From: Deltaproteobacteria bacterium | Lineage (GTDB): Bacteria; Desulfobacterota; Desulfobulbia; Desulfobulbales; BM004 | Reading direction: 5' to 3' | DNA length: 5,675 nucleotides | Assembly (NCBI GenBank): GCA_020346205.1 | Contig: CP070776.1 | Location: 1,550,182-1,555,856 of the forward strand | Shown: positions 1-5,661 of the stretch, piece by piece | Layout: each line of letters begins with the position of its first letter | How positions within the stretch are numbered: the first letter of the stretch is position 1 | The notes under the pieces: model-generated | What the model saw: only the letters and a program-made list of their open reading frames with translations | What the model was told of the DNA's origin: nothing | Database searches by the model: none | Made by a program: the position numbers and the translations under genes

Positions 1-1008
1 GATCATCGGCAGGTTGTGGAAGAAAAGGAAGGGGCAAAATCACGGAAAAGAGAAGAGATTGATACTGCTGGAATTATTGGCAGGTCTCCTGTCATGCAGG
101 AACTGCTGGAAATGATTTCATTTGTTTCACCCACAGAGGCAACCGTGCTTATTACAGGTGAGTCAGGGACAGGAAAGGAGTTGATAGCTTCTGCCCTGCA
201 CCATAACAGCGCGCGGAAAAAAGGTCCATTTGTCAAGGTTAATTGTGCCGCCCTGGTGGAAAATCTGCTGGAATCTGAATTGTTTGGGCATGAAAAAGGA
301 GCGTTTACAGGTGCTGACCGCAGACGGGACGGTAAATTTGTCCAGGCTAACCATGGCACACTTTTTCTCGATGAGATTGGGGAGACATCTCCAGCCATGC
401 AAGTAAAACTTTTAAGGGTACTGCAGGAACAAGAACTGCAGCGTGTAGGGGGACATGATGTTGTAGAGGTTGATGTCAGGCTGCTGGCTGCCACCAACAG
501 GATCCTGGAAGATGAGGTCAAGGCAGGACGTTTTCGCGAAGACCTTTATTACCGTCTAAACGTTGTTTCACTGCACGTCCCTTCTCTCAGGGAAAGGCGC
601 GAGGATATCCCGCTTCTGGCAGAACATTTTCTAGAGATATATGGAGAAAAAAATAATCGCAGAATAGCCGGCATAACTCCAGGATGTATGGATATTCTGT
701 TGCACTATCCGTGGCCTGGGAATGTCCGGGAGCTGGAAAATGCCATGGAACGAGGGGTTATCCTCATGCGTGGTGATTATCTGGATGAGGAAAGCTTGCC
801 CATCCCAATCAAAAAATGGTCCCAAGAGGAAAGTGGGGACATCACTGCGGGTATGGAAGGTCTGCCTTCATCACTTGAGGAAGCGGAAAAAATGGTGATC
901 CTAAAAACACTGGACGAGGTGGATGGCAACAAAAGTGAGGCTGCAAGGCGTTTGGGTATCACACGTAAAACACTTTTGAGTAAGCTGAATAAGTATGAGA
1001 ATGAATAG
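1..1008 (+). CDS. Sigma-54-dependent transcriptional activator (NtrC/ZraR type), 5' end cut by window edge
   Basis: ATP-driven enhancer-binding protein that remodels the closed complex of sigma-54 RNA polymerase. The frame is open from base 1 (335 residues visible), so the true start lies outside the window. A GTG at 16 is in frame, but it sits in a charged linker just before the AAA+ domain and is probably not the start. Counting from base 1: Walker A GESGTGKE at residues 53-60, sigma-54-contacting GAFTGA loop at 100-105, Walker B LFLDEI with D124/E125, sensor I LLAATNR at 161-167, arginine-finger segment GRFRED at 176-181, sensor [12 protein letters not shown] at 238-247, and a C-terminal Fis-type helix-turn-helix at about 309-330 ([20 protein letters not shown]). 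All motifs needed for activity are intact. The linker-like N terminus suggests a missing receiver domain, making this a two-component response regulator, but a GAF/PAS sensor domain is also possible. Target genes cannot be read from this window. Confidence 0.95.
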   Translation, partial: DHRQVVEEKEGAKSRKREEIDTAGIIGRSPVMQELLEMISFVSPTEATVLITGESGTGKELIASALHHNSARKKGPFVKVNCAALVENLLESELFGHEKGAFTGADRRRDGKFVQANHGTLFLDEIGETSPAMQVKLLRVLQEQELQRVGGHDVVEVDVRLLAATNRILEDEVKAGRFREDLYYRLNVVSLHVPSLRERREDIPLLAEHFLEIYGEKNNRRIAGITPGCMDILLHYPWPGNVRELENAMERGVILMRGDYLDEESLPIPIKKWSQEESGDITAGMEGLPSSLEEAEKMVILKTLDEVDGNKSEAARRLGITRKTLLSKLNKYENE

Positions 1009-1107
1009 TGATTTGTTCTAAAGAATATTTACCATTTTCTTTATTTCCCGGCCAACAAATAGACTTTGATTAATTTTGCCAATATAAAATTAGCAATATT
1101 GAGTTGA

Positions 1108-1136
1108 TTGACTATCTTTGCAGCCTGTGTTATTAA
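1108..1136 (+). promoter_or_regulatory. Possible sigma-70-type promoter upstream of a terminator hairpin
   Basis: TTGACT (1108-1113, 5 of 6 to the -35 consensus), a 17-bp spacer and TATTAA (1131-1136, 4 of 6 to the -10). Transcription would begin near 1143, about 20 bases before the 1163-1198 hairpin, so this promoter could feed the aminotransferase only by read-through of that hairpin. The surrounding DNA is AT-rich and such matches arise easily by chance. No better promoter was seen between the hairpin and the gene. Confidence 0.3.
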
Positions 1137-1162
1137 CAATTTTCACTGATAGGTATGATTAT

Positions 1163-1204
1163 ACCGGGCGAACACTGGTGGTTCTGTGTTCGCCCGGTTT
1201 GTTT
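1163..1204 (+). terminator. Rho-independent terminator, perfect 13-bp stem
   Basis: ACCGGGCGAACAC (1163-1175) and GTGTTCGCCCGGT (1186-1198) are exact reverse complements around a 10-base loop, followed by TTTGTTT (1198-1204). The T-run is interrupted by one G, but the stem is long and GC-rich. Read on the other strand the hairpin is not followed by a T-run, so it acts rightward. It most simply ends the activator transcript, although it lies 154 bases past the stop codon. A role as a leader attenuator for the aminotransferase is the alternative. Confidence 0.85.
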
Positions 1205-1243
1205 CAACCAAAACATTAATTATGAACTGAAGGTGTTATGAAG

Positions 1244-1271
1244 TAATCGGAAACCAAATCCCGATTAGGAG
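1244..1271 (+). promoter_or_regulatory. Dyad TAATCGG-N10-CCGATTA running into the aminotransferase ribosome binding site
   Basis: A perfect 7-bp inverted repeat (1244-1250 and 1261-1267) with a 10-base loop. Its last base is the first A of AGGAG (1267-1271), the probable Shine-Dalgarno sequence, which lies 12 bases before the ATG at 1284. That spacing is long, and a nearer, weaker AAGAG (1278-1282) is almost too close. In RNA the dyad could form a hairpin beside the ribosome site; in DNA it resembles an operator for a dimeric repressor. The function is inferred. Confidence 0.4.
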
Positions 1272-1283
1272 CGAAATAAGAGC

Positions 1284-2588
1284 ATGAGAACAGATATAGT
1301 ACATATCGGTGCCGGAGAGTTGACGTATGAGATCCGGAACATCGTAGCTGTCGGCGAGAAACTGCAGGAACTTGGCATTAAAACCTACTGGGAAAATATT
1401 GGCGACCCTGTGGCTAAAGGCGAGCATATGCCCAAGTGGATGAAGGATATAGTCTCCGAAATAGTACAGGATGATGCCACTTATGGTTACAGTCCTACTA
1501 AGGGGATTCTTGAGACGAGAGAGTTTATTGCAGCACAGACAAACAAAAGAGGTAATGTTCAGATTGACCCTGAAGACATTATCTTTTTTAACGGACTCGG
1601 GGATGCCATAAGCAAGGTGTTCGGTTTCCTGAAAAGAACAGCCCGTGTAGTTGTGCCGACCCCAAGCTATACAACACATTCATCTGCAGAGGCAGCCCAT
1701 GCCGGTGACAGGCCTGTTACTTATATACTTGATCCCAACAATCATTGGTATCCAGACCTTGATGACCTGGAAAAGCGCATAAAATATAATCCTGCAGTCG
1801 CCGGCATCCTGATTATCAACCCTGATAATCCGACAGGTGCCGTTTATCCTGTGGATATAGTGAAGGGTATGGTGCAGCTGGCTAAGAAATATGACCTGTT
1901 TGTGGTCTGTGATGAAATATACATTAATATAATATACAACGGCCAGACCACCCTGCCGCTTTCAGATCTTATTGAAGATGTTCCTGCTTTAGTCATGCGT
2001 GGTATATCAAAGGAGATGCCCTGGCCAGGTTCGCGTTGCGGCTGGATAGAGGTATATAACGGTCATAATGATCCTATGTTTGAGAAGTATATCCAGTCTA
2101 TTCTCAATGCCAAGATGCTGGAAGTTTGTTCAACCACCTTACCGCAGCTGGTTATGCCAAAGGTAGTGACACATCCGCATTATGATGAGTATTTAGAGCA
2201 GCGGATTAAACGGTATGAAAAATTTTCTAACATTGCTTATGACTGCTTGAAAAATGTGGACGGGGTCCTGGTAAACAGGACTAATGGCGCATTTTATATG
2301 AGCGTTGTTTTTAATGAAGGAGTGCTGAATGATAAACAAACGCTTCCTATTGAAAACAATGAGGTCAGGGCATTCGTGGAATCTCTGGTTAACCAGCCTA
2401 ATGTCTCTCTTGATAAAAGATTTGTCTATTACCTGCTTGGTGCAACCGGTGTATGTGTTGTGCCCTTATCATCATTTGCCACCGAACTCCAGGGATTTCG
2501 ATCGACCCTGCTTGAGACTGACGAGGACAGGTTCAGAAAGATTTTTAATTTAATTGCTGAATCCATCAAAAAATATATATCCAGCTGA
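1284..2588 (+). CDS. Pyridoxal-phosphate-dependent aminotransferase, class I/II (fold type I), substrate unknown
   Basis: Predicted cytoplasmic enzyme that moves an amino group between an amino acid and a 2-oxo acid. It has 434 residues, slightly longer than the usual 380-410. Visible active-site elements: NPDNPTG at 179-185 (N182 is the cofactor-contacting Asn of the NPxNPTG motif), CDEIY with D210 (pairs with the pyridine nitrogen) and Y213, the Schiff-base lysine K243 in GISKEMPWPGSRCGW, R251 (phosphate contact), and GFRSTLLE with R406, which should bind the substrate carboxylate. The stretch after the lysine (EMPWPGS) differs from the common SKxYRxxGxR form of alanine/aspartate aminotransferases, pointing to a distinct subgroup, so I give no substrate or symbol. 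No signal peptide or membrane segment. The ATG at 1284 is the first in-frame start and follows AGGAG at 12 bases. The gene has terminators before and after it, so it is probably transcribed alone. A lyase or decarboxylating activity of the same fold cannot be excluded. Confidence 0.93.
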   Translation: MRTDIVHIGAGELTYEIRNIVAVGEKLQELGIKTYWENIGDPVAKGEHMPKWMKDIVSEIVQDDATYGYSPTKGILETREFIAAQTNKRGNVQIDPEDIIFFNGLGDAISKVFGFLKRTARVVVPTPSYTTHSSAEAAHAGDRPVTYILDPNNHWYPDLDDLEKRIKYNPAVAGILIINPDNPTGAVYPVDIVKGMVQLAKKYDLFVVCDEIYINIIYNGQTTLPLSDLIEDVPALVMRGISKEMPWPGSRCGWIEVYNGHNDPMFEKYIQSILNAKMLEVCSTTLPQLVMPKVVTHPHYDEYLEQRIKRYEKFSNIAYDCLKNVDGVLVNRTNGAFYMSVVFNEGVLNDKQTLPIENNEVRAFVESLVNQPNVSLDKRFVYYLLGATGVCVVPLSSFATELQGFRSTLLETDEDRFRKIFNLIAESIKKYISS

Positions 2589-2610
2589 TTATAGGGCTGG
2601 CAAATCAGCT
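2581..2610 (+). other. Two mutually exclusive hairpins over the aminotransferase stop codon
   Basis: AGCTGATT (2583-2590) and AATCAGCT (2603-2610) are exact reverse complements with a 12-base loop, and the TGA stop (2586-2588) lies in the left arm. A shorter alternative, CCAGC (2581-2585) with GCTGG (2596-2600), uses overlapping bases. No T-run follows the first, so it is not a terminator by itself. It may stabilise the mRNA 3' end just ahead of the terminator, or it may be chance. Confidence 0.35.
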
Positions 2611-2620
2611 TAAAAATAAT

Positions 2621-2658
2621 ACCCCTTCTGCCTGTGTGGCTGGAGGGGTTTTTTGTTT
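2621..2658 (+). terminator. Rho-independent terminator after the aminotransferase
   Basis: ACCCCTTCTGCC (2621-2632) pairs with GGCTGGAGGGGT (2638-2649) with one G-U pair, one T-T mismatch and a 5-base loop. It is followed by six T (2649-2654), then GTTT. It starts 32 bases after the stop codon and separates the aminotransferase from the chaperone operon. Confidence 0.88.
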
Positions 2659-2668
2659 GCTCTCTGCC

Positions 2669-2697
2669 TTGACAAGGTGCAGGCCCATACTTATTGT
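2669..2697 (+). promoter_or_regulatory. Candidate sigma-70-type promoter for grpE-dnaK
   Basis: A perfect TTGACA (2669-2674), a 17-bp spacer and TATTGT (2692-2697, 4 of 6 to the -10). It sits just after the upstream terminator and about 100 bases before grpE, and would give a leader of roughly 90 bases. The -35 lies inside the short palindrome CCTTG-A-CAAGG (2667-2677). A CCCAT (2684-2688) in the spacer resembles a heat-shock -10, but it is only about 10 bases from CTTGAC, too close for a sigma-32 promoter. Confidence 0.5.
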
Positions 2698-2740
2698 TCC
2701 CCACAACTCGATAAGAGAAAATTTCATGATTGCATAGGGG

Positions 2741-2769
2741 TTTCAAGAGGTTATTGAGATAACCCATGT
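2741..2769 (+). promoter_or_regulatory. Weak sigma-32-like (heat-shock) promoter candidate before grpE
   Basis: ACCCATGT (2762-2769) matches 7 of 8 positions of the enterobacterial RpoH -10 consensus CCCCATNT. TTTCAA (2741-2746) matches 4 of 6 positions of CTTGAA at a 15-bp spacing. Transcription would begin near 2776, leaving a leader of about 20 bases before the GTG. The hairpin GGTTAT-TGAG-ATAACC (2749-2764) overlaps it. The -35 match is poor, so this is a suggestion based on position and gene function. Confidence 0.3.
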
Positions 2770-2783
2770 TCATAATAATGTAC

Positions 2784-2790
2784 GGAGAGG
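2784..2790 (+). promoter_or_regulatory. Ribosome binding site that fixes the GTG start of grpE
   Basis: GGAGAGG lies five bases before GTG at 2796. The next in-frame ATG, at 2817, has only an A-rich sequence before it and no comparable ribosome site, so the GTG is the better start. Confidence 0.75.
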
Positions 2791-2795
2791 ATTGA

Positions 2796-3362
2796 GTGAC
2801 TGCAAGAGAAAAGAAAATGGTTGAACCTTCTGCACCTGAAGAAGAAGCAGTTCATGCTGAAGAAGAAATACAGCAGGAGGAAGAAAAAGATATGGCTGCT
2901 GCACTGGAAGAAGCAAAAAATAAGCTTCAGGAGAGTGAAGACAAGGTCTTGCGACTTGCTGCAGATTTCGAGAACAGCAAGAAACGCTTGGAGCGGGAGC
3001 GGGAGATTTCCTTGAAATTTGCTGAAGAGAACATTTTAAAGGAACTCCTCCCCGGTATTGACAATATTGAACGGGCCATGGCCCAGGGCCAGGAGTCCAA
3101 TAATATTGAAAGCCTTCTTGAGGGTGTGGAGCTAACAAAAAATGGTTTACTGGCTACCCTCGAAAAATATGGGGTTAAAGCCATAGAAAGTATTGGTCAG
3201 CCCTTTGATCCCAATATCCATGAGGCGCTTGGCATGGAAGAAACAGACGAAATTGAGCCTAACTTAGTATTGCGGGAGTTTCAAAAGGGGTACTTTTATA
3301 AGGATAGACTTCTGCGTCCTGCAAAAGTCATTGTTTCAAAAGCGCTTGGTTCAGGGGCTTGA
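2796..3362 (+). CDS. grpE: Nucleotide exchange factor GrpE
   Basis: Cytoplasmic co-chaperone that, as a dimer, opens the DnaK nucleotide-binding domain and releases ADP, letting ATP bind and substrate leave. It has 188 residues, normal for the family. Order: a Glu-rich, probably flexible N terminus (about 1-35), a long helix/coiled-coil (about 35-80, with LRLAADFENSKKR at 52-64), a helical dimerisation part (KELLPGIDNIERAM, 82-95), and the C-terminal beta domain that contacts DnaK. The latter carries GVKAI at 126-130, the FDPNIHEA signature at 137-144 and QKGYFYKDRLLRPAKVIVS at 163-181. These match the GrpE family signature closely. Start is GTG at 2796, supported by GGAGAGG; a start at ATG 2817 would remove only seven residues. 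dnaK follows after 125 bases. hrcA, often just upstream of grpE in other bacteria, is absent: an aminotransferase with its own terminator precedes it. Confidence 0.97.
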   Translation: MTAREKKMVEPSAPEEEAVHAEEEIQQEEEKDMAAALEEAKNKLQESEDKVLRLAADFENSKKRLEREREISLKFAEENILKELLPGIDNIERAMAQGQESNNIESLLEGVELTKNGLLATLEKYGVKAIESIGQPFDPNIHEALGMEETDEIEPNLVLREFQKGYFYKDRLLRPAKVIVSKALGSGA

Positions 3363-3389
3363 CAAAGAAAAGATCGTGCACATTGTAAT
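3359..3389 (+). promoter_or_regulatory. Possible internal promoter for dnaK over the grpE stop codon
   Basis: A perfect TTGACA (3359-3364) contains the grpE TGA stop, and TGTAAT (3384-3389, 5 of 6 to the -10) follows at a 19-bp spacing, which is longer than ideal. The octamer CTTGACAA here (3358-3365) also occurs at the candidate grpE promoter (2668-2675). If active, it would make dnaK partly independent of grpE, but it would still lie upstream of the 3426-3445 hairpin. Confidence 0.27.
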
Positions 3390-3425
3390 TTGTAAACTGG
3401 TTTTATTTCAGAACTGAAGAACTAT

Positions 3426-3445
3426 AACAGCAGGTGCTGTTTTTT
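3426..3445 (+). terminator. Small hairpin with T-run between grpE and dnaK, possible partial terminator
   Basis: AACAGC (3426-3431) pairs with GCTGTT (3436-3441) around AGGT, followed directly by a T-run reaching 3445 (six T from 3440, the first two in the stem). The stem is only 6 bp and half A-T, so full termination is unlikely. It could lower dnaK read-through or mark an mRNA processing site. A second inverted repeat, TAACAA (3445-3450) with TTGTTA (3463-3468), follows just before the dnaK ribosome site. Confidence 0.4.
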
Positions 3446-3473
3446 AACAAACTAAGCAGATATTGTTATAAAA

Positions 3474-3478
3474 AGGAG
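3474..3478 (+). promoter_or_regulatory. Ribosome binding site of dnaK
   Basis: AGGAG nine bases before ATG 3488. It selects this start over an in-frame GTG at 3434, which would add 18 residues unlike any DnaK N terminus and would lie inside the intercistronic hairpin. Confidence 0.85.
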
Positions 3479-3487
3479 AATTTAAGA

Positions 3488-5410
3488 ATGAGTAAGATAA
3501 TCGGTATTGACCTGGGCACCACAAACTCTTGTGTTGCTGTCATGGAAGGGGGGGACCCTAAGGTTATCGCCAATGTTGAAGGTAACAGGACAACACCATC
3601 CGTAGTTGCTTTTTCTGATAGTGGTGAGCGAATGGTTGGCCAGGTAGCAAAGCGCCAGGCTGTAACCAACCCCTCAAATACACTTTATGCTATCAAGCGG
3701 TTGATAGGTAGAAAATTTACTGACCCTGAGGTGACCAAGTCCATCAAGGTTAGTCCTTTTAAAATAGTTGAAGGAAAGAATAGTGATGCTGCCGTGGAAG
3801 CTGGTGGCAAGGTGTATTCTCCTGCAGAAATTTCCGCCATGGTTCTCACCAAGATGAAACAAACTGCAGAAGAATATCTCGGTGAAAAGGTTACAGACGC
3901 TGTTGTAACTGTACCGGCTTATTTTAATGACAGCCAACGCCAGGCAACCAAGGACGCTGGACGGATCGCGGGTTTAAATGTGCAGCGTATAATAAATGAG
4001 CCGACTGCAGCCTCTCTGGCCTACGGCCTTGACAAAAAAGGCGAAGAAAAAATTGCTGTTTTTGACCTTGGCGGCGGTACCTTCGATATCTCCATCCTTG
4101 AGATCGGCGATGGTGTTTTCGAGGTAAAATCGACTAATGGTGACACGTTCCTCGGCGGCGAGGATTTTGATATGCGGATCGTCAACTGGTTGGCAGATGA
4201 ATTCAAGCGTGACCAGGGTATTGATTTACGCCAGGACAAGATGGCCTTGCAGCGCCTTAAGGAAGAAGGGGAAAAGGCCAAGATGGAACTTTCCACAACA
4301 ATGGAAACCACTATTAACCTGCCCTTTATTACAGCAGATTCATCTGGTCCCAAGCATCTCAATATCAAGCTCACCAGAGCAAAACTTGAAAGTTTGGTGG
4401 AAGATCTTATTGATCGTACCGTTGAGCCGTGCAAGACAGCCTTGAAAGATGCCGGGCTTACCGCTGCAGATATCGACGAGGTGATTCTGGTAGGCGGTAT
4501 GACGAGAATGCCCAAGGTCCAAGAAAAAGTTAGTGGCCTTTTTGGCAAGGAACCCCATAAAGGTGTAAATCCTGACGAAGTAGTGGCAGTTGGTGCTGCT
4601 ATTCAGGGTGGAGTGCTCCGGGGAGACGTGAAAGATGTTCTGCTCCTTGATGTAACGCCTCTTTCATTGGGTATCGAAACACTGGGCGGTGTATTCACCA
4701 AGCTTATAGAAAAAAATACTACAGTACCCACGAAAAAGAGCCAGATTTTTTCAACTGCTGCGGACAATCAGCCGGCCGTATCTATCCATGTATTGCAGGG
4801 CGAAAGGGAGATGGCGGGCAATAACAAGACAATTGGCCGTTTTGAATTGACAGAAATCCCTCCAGCTCCACGGGGTGTGCCGCAGATCGAGGTAACCTTT
4901 GACCTGGATGCCAACGGGATCCTGCATGTTTCAGCCAAAGATATGGGTACAGGCAAAGAACAGTCAATCAAGATAACTGCTTCCAGCGGCTTGTCCGAAG
5001 ATGAGATCAATAAGATGCAGCAGGATGCAGAACTTCATGCTGAAGAAGATAAAAAGCGCAAAGAGTTGGTTGAAGCTGTAAATCAGGCCGATTCCCTGGT
5101 ATATGCGACCGAGAAGAGCTTGAAAGATCTTGGTGACAAAGTTGATGATGAAACCAAGTCCAAGGTTGAACAGGAAGTGGAGTCCCTTAAGAAGGTTATT
5201 GAAAAGGGTGACAATGTAGATGAATTGAAGAAGGGTATCGAGTCCCTGACCCAGGCTTCACACAAGCTGGCCGAAATTATGTATGCGCAGGCCACGCAGG
5301 ATCAGGCCGGTCCGCAGCCGGGCGCAGGCCCTGAGACCGAAGGAGAGCAGGCAGGCGAAAGCAAGACTGACGAGGATGTAGTTGATGCTGATTTTGAAGA
5401 GGTAAAGTAG
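3488..5410 (+). CDS. dnaK: Molecular chaperone DnaK (Hsp70)
   Basis: ATP-dependent chaperone that binds exposed hydrophobic segments of unfolded proteins in the cytoplasm, with DnaJ and GrpE as partners. It has 640 residues, close to the usual 610-640. Nucleotide-binding domain 1-383: phosphate loop [10 protein letters not shown] at 6-15, catalytic K70, P143 and R151 (interdomain signalling in E. coli numbering), E171, DLGGGTFD at 193-200 with T198 at the autophosphorylation position, and [13 protein letters not shown] at 333-345. The segment after LIGRKF (about 78-105) is the insertion typical of Gram-negative DnaK. Interdomain linker VLLLDV at 384-389, beta substrate-binding domain about 390-505, helical lid about 505-605, then a Pro/Gly/Glu-rich tail ending in DADFEEVK, the acidic C-terminal end common in bacterial DnaK. 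The residues checked are intact. Start at ATG 3488 follows AGGAG and gives the standard [12 protein letters not shown] start. Probably co-transcribed with grpE; a strong terminator follows, so dnaJ is not in the same unit. Confidence 0.99.
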   Translation: MSKIIGIDLGTTNSCVAVMEGGDPKVIANVEGNRTTPSVVAFSDSGERMVGQVAKRQAVTNPSNTLYAIKRLIGRKFTDPEVTKSIKVSPFKIVEGKNSDAAVEAGGKVYSPAEISAMVLTKMKQTAEEYLGEKVTDAVVTVPAYFNDSQRQATKDAGRIAGLNVQRIINEPTAASLAYGLDKKGEEKIAVFDLGGGTFDISILEIGDGVFEVKSTNGDTFLGGEDFDMRIVNWLADEFKRDQGIDLRQDKMALQRLKEEGEKAKMELSTTMETTINLPFITADSSGPKHLNIKLTRAKLESLVEDLIDRTVEPCKTALKDAGLTAADIDEVILVGGMTRMPKVQEKVSGLFGKEPHKGVNPDEVVAVGAAIQGGVLRGDVKDVLLLDVTPLSLGIETLGGVFTKLIEKNTTVPTKKSQIFSTAADNQPAVSIHVLQGEREMAGNNKTIGRFELTEIPPAPRGVPQIEVTFDLDANGILHVSAKDMGTGKEQSIKITASSGLSEDEINKMQQDAELHAEEDKKRKELVEAVNQADSLVYATEKSLKDLGDKVDDETKSKVEQEVESLKKVIEKGDNVDELKKGIESLTQASHKLAEIMYAQATQDQAGPQPGAGPETEGEQAGESKTDEDVVDADFEEVK

Positions 5411-5451
5411 ACTTCGTCAATATCTCTCAATAGATATTTAAAACTTAGTTC

Positions 5452-5496
5452 AAGGAGGATGCGGACACTATTGTTGTCCGTATCCTCCTTTTTTTT
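5452..5496 (+). terminator. Strong rho-independent terminator after dnaK
   Basis: The arms at 5452-5467 and 5475-5490 form 16 pairs (one is G-U) around the loop CTATTGT, and eight T follow (5489-5496). It begins 41 bases after the dnaK stop. The left arm begins with AAGGAGGAT, a Shine-Dalgarno-like sequence, but no start codon or reading frame follows it, so this looks incidental. Confidence 0.95.
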
Positions 5497-5498
5497 AT

Positions 5499-5621
5499 CC
5501 AATAGTCAGAACGTGCCAGCTGGCTGTGTTGCTTTGACGAAAAAACATGCTCACGTACTATTGGTATGCTCCGCTATTTTTTCTCCTTGCGCCTTGCCCT
5601 CTAACACGCTCTGACTATTGG
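5499..5621. repeat. 123-bp non-coding element with long terminal inverted repeats (MITE/REP-like)
   Basis: CCAATAGTCAGA (5499-5510) and TCTGACTATTGG (5610-5621) are exact reverse complements. Allowing three mismatches, the repeat extends to 21 bases (5499-5519 against 5601-5621). Inside are the perfect 10-bp palindrome GCCAGCTGGC (5515-5524), a six-A run (5540-5545) facing a six-T run (5577-5582), and a central short hairpin CGTAC-TATTG-GTATG (5554-5568). The whole element is therefore an imperfect dyad that could fold as RNA or extrude as a cruciform. It has no reading frame of note and no clear target-site duplication. It starts two bases after the dnaK terminator T-run, the sort of intergenic site where small mobile repeats persist. 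The core layout (GTATGCTCCGCT facing AGC-containing TCACGTAC) resembles intergenic repeats I recall from Desulfobacterota; this is memory, not a search result. Confidence 0.7.
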
Positions 5622-5632
5622 GGCGCAGCCTT

Positions 5633-5661
5633 TTGCAAAATATACAAATACAGATTATAGA
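5633..5661 (+). promoter_or_regulatory. Possible promoter of a gene beyond the right edge
   Basis: TTGCAA (5633-5638, 4 of 6), a 17-bp spacer and TATAGA (5656-5661, 4 of 6) in AT-rich DNA after the repeat. The -35 overlaps the palindrome TTTTGCAAAA (5631-5640). Both boxes are weak and no downstream gene is visible. Confidence 0.2.

Noticed and set aside
3..521. Minus-strand frame of 172 codons opposite the sigma-54 activator
   Set aside because: Low-complexity Ser/Thr/Arg-rich translation, no domain, and it lies opposite conserved AAA+ motifs; a shadow frame.
16..1008. GTG at 16 as the true start of the sigma-54 activator
   Set aside because: The frame is open back to base 1, and the residues before the AAA+ domain are linker-like; activators of this family nearly always carry a sensory domain there. 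The gene is more likely cut by the window edge.
1066..1088. TTGATT with TATAAA as a promoter after the activator gene
   Set aside because: The spacing is 11 bases, too short for a sigma-70 promoter, despite a good -10 match.
2667..2696. CTTGAC plus CCCATACT as a sigma-32 promoter
   Set aside because: The two parts are only about 10 bases apart, shorter than the 13-17 expected, and the -35 is better used in the sigma-70-like pair with TATTGT.
3434..3487. N-terminal extension of DnaK from GTG 3434
   Set aside because: The GTG lies in an inverted-repeat arm, has no good ribosome site, and the 18 added residues do not resemble DnaK, whereas ATG 3488 has AGGAG at nine bases and the standard N terminus.
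4021..4548. Long minus-strand reading frame (175 codons) inside dnaK
   Set aside because: It is antisense to a highly conserved coding region, shows no recognisable domain, and is the expected shadow of the dnaK codon pattern. Other antisense frames in the window were rejected for the same reason.
5499..5621. CRISPR array or complete insertion sequence after dnaK
   Set aside because: There are no regularly spaced direct repeats and no transposase; the element is one inverted-repeat unit of 123 bp.
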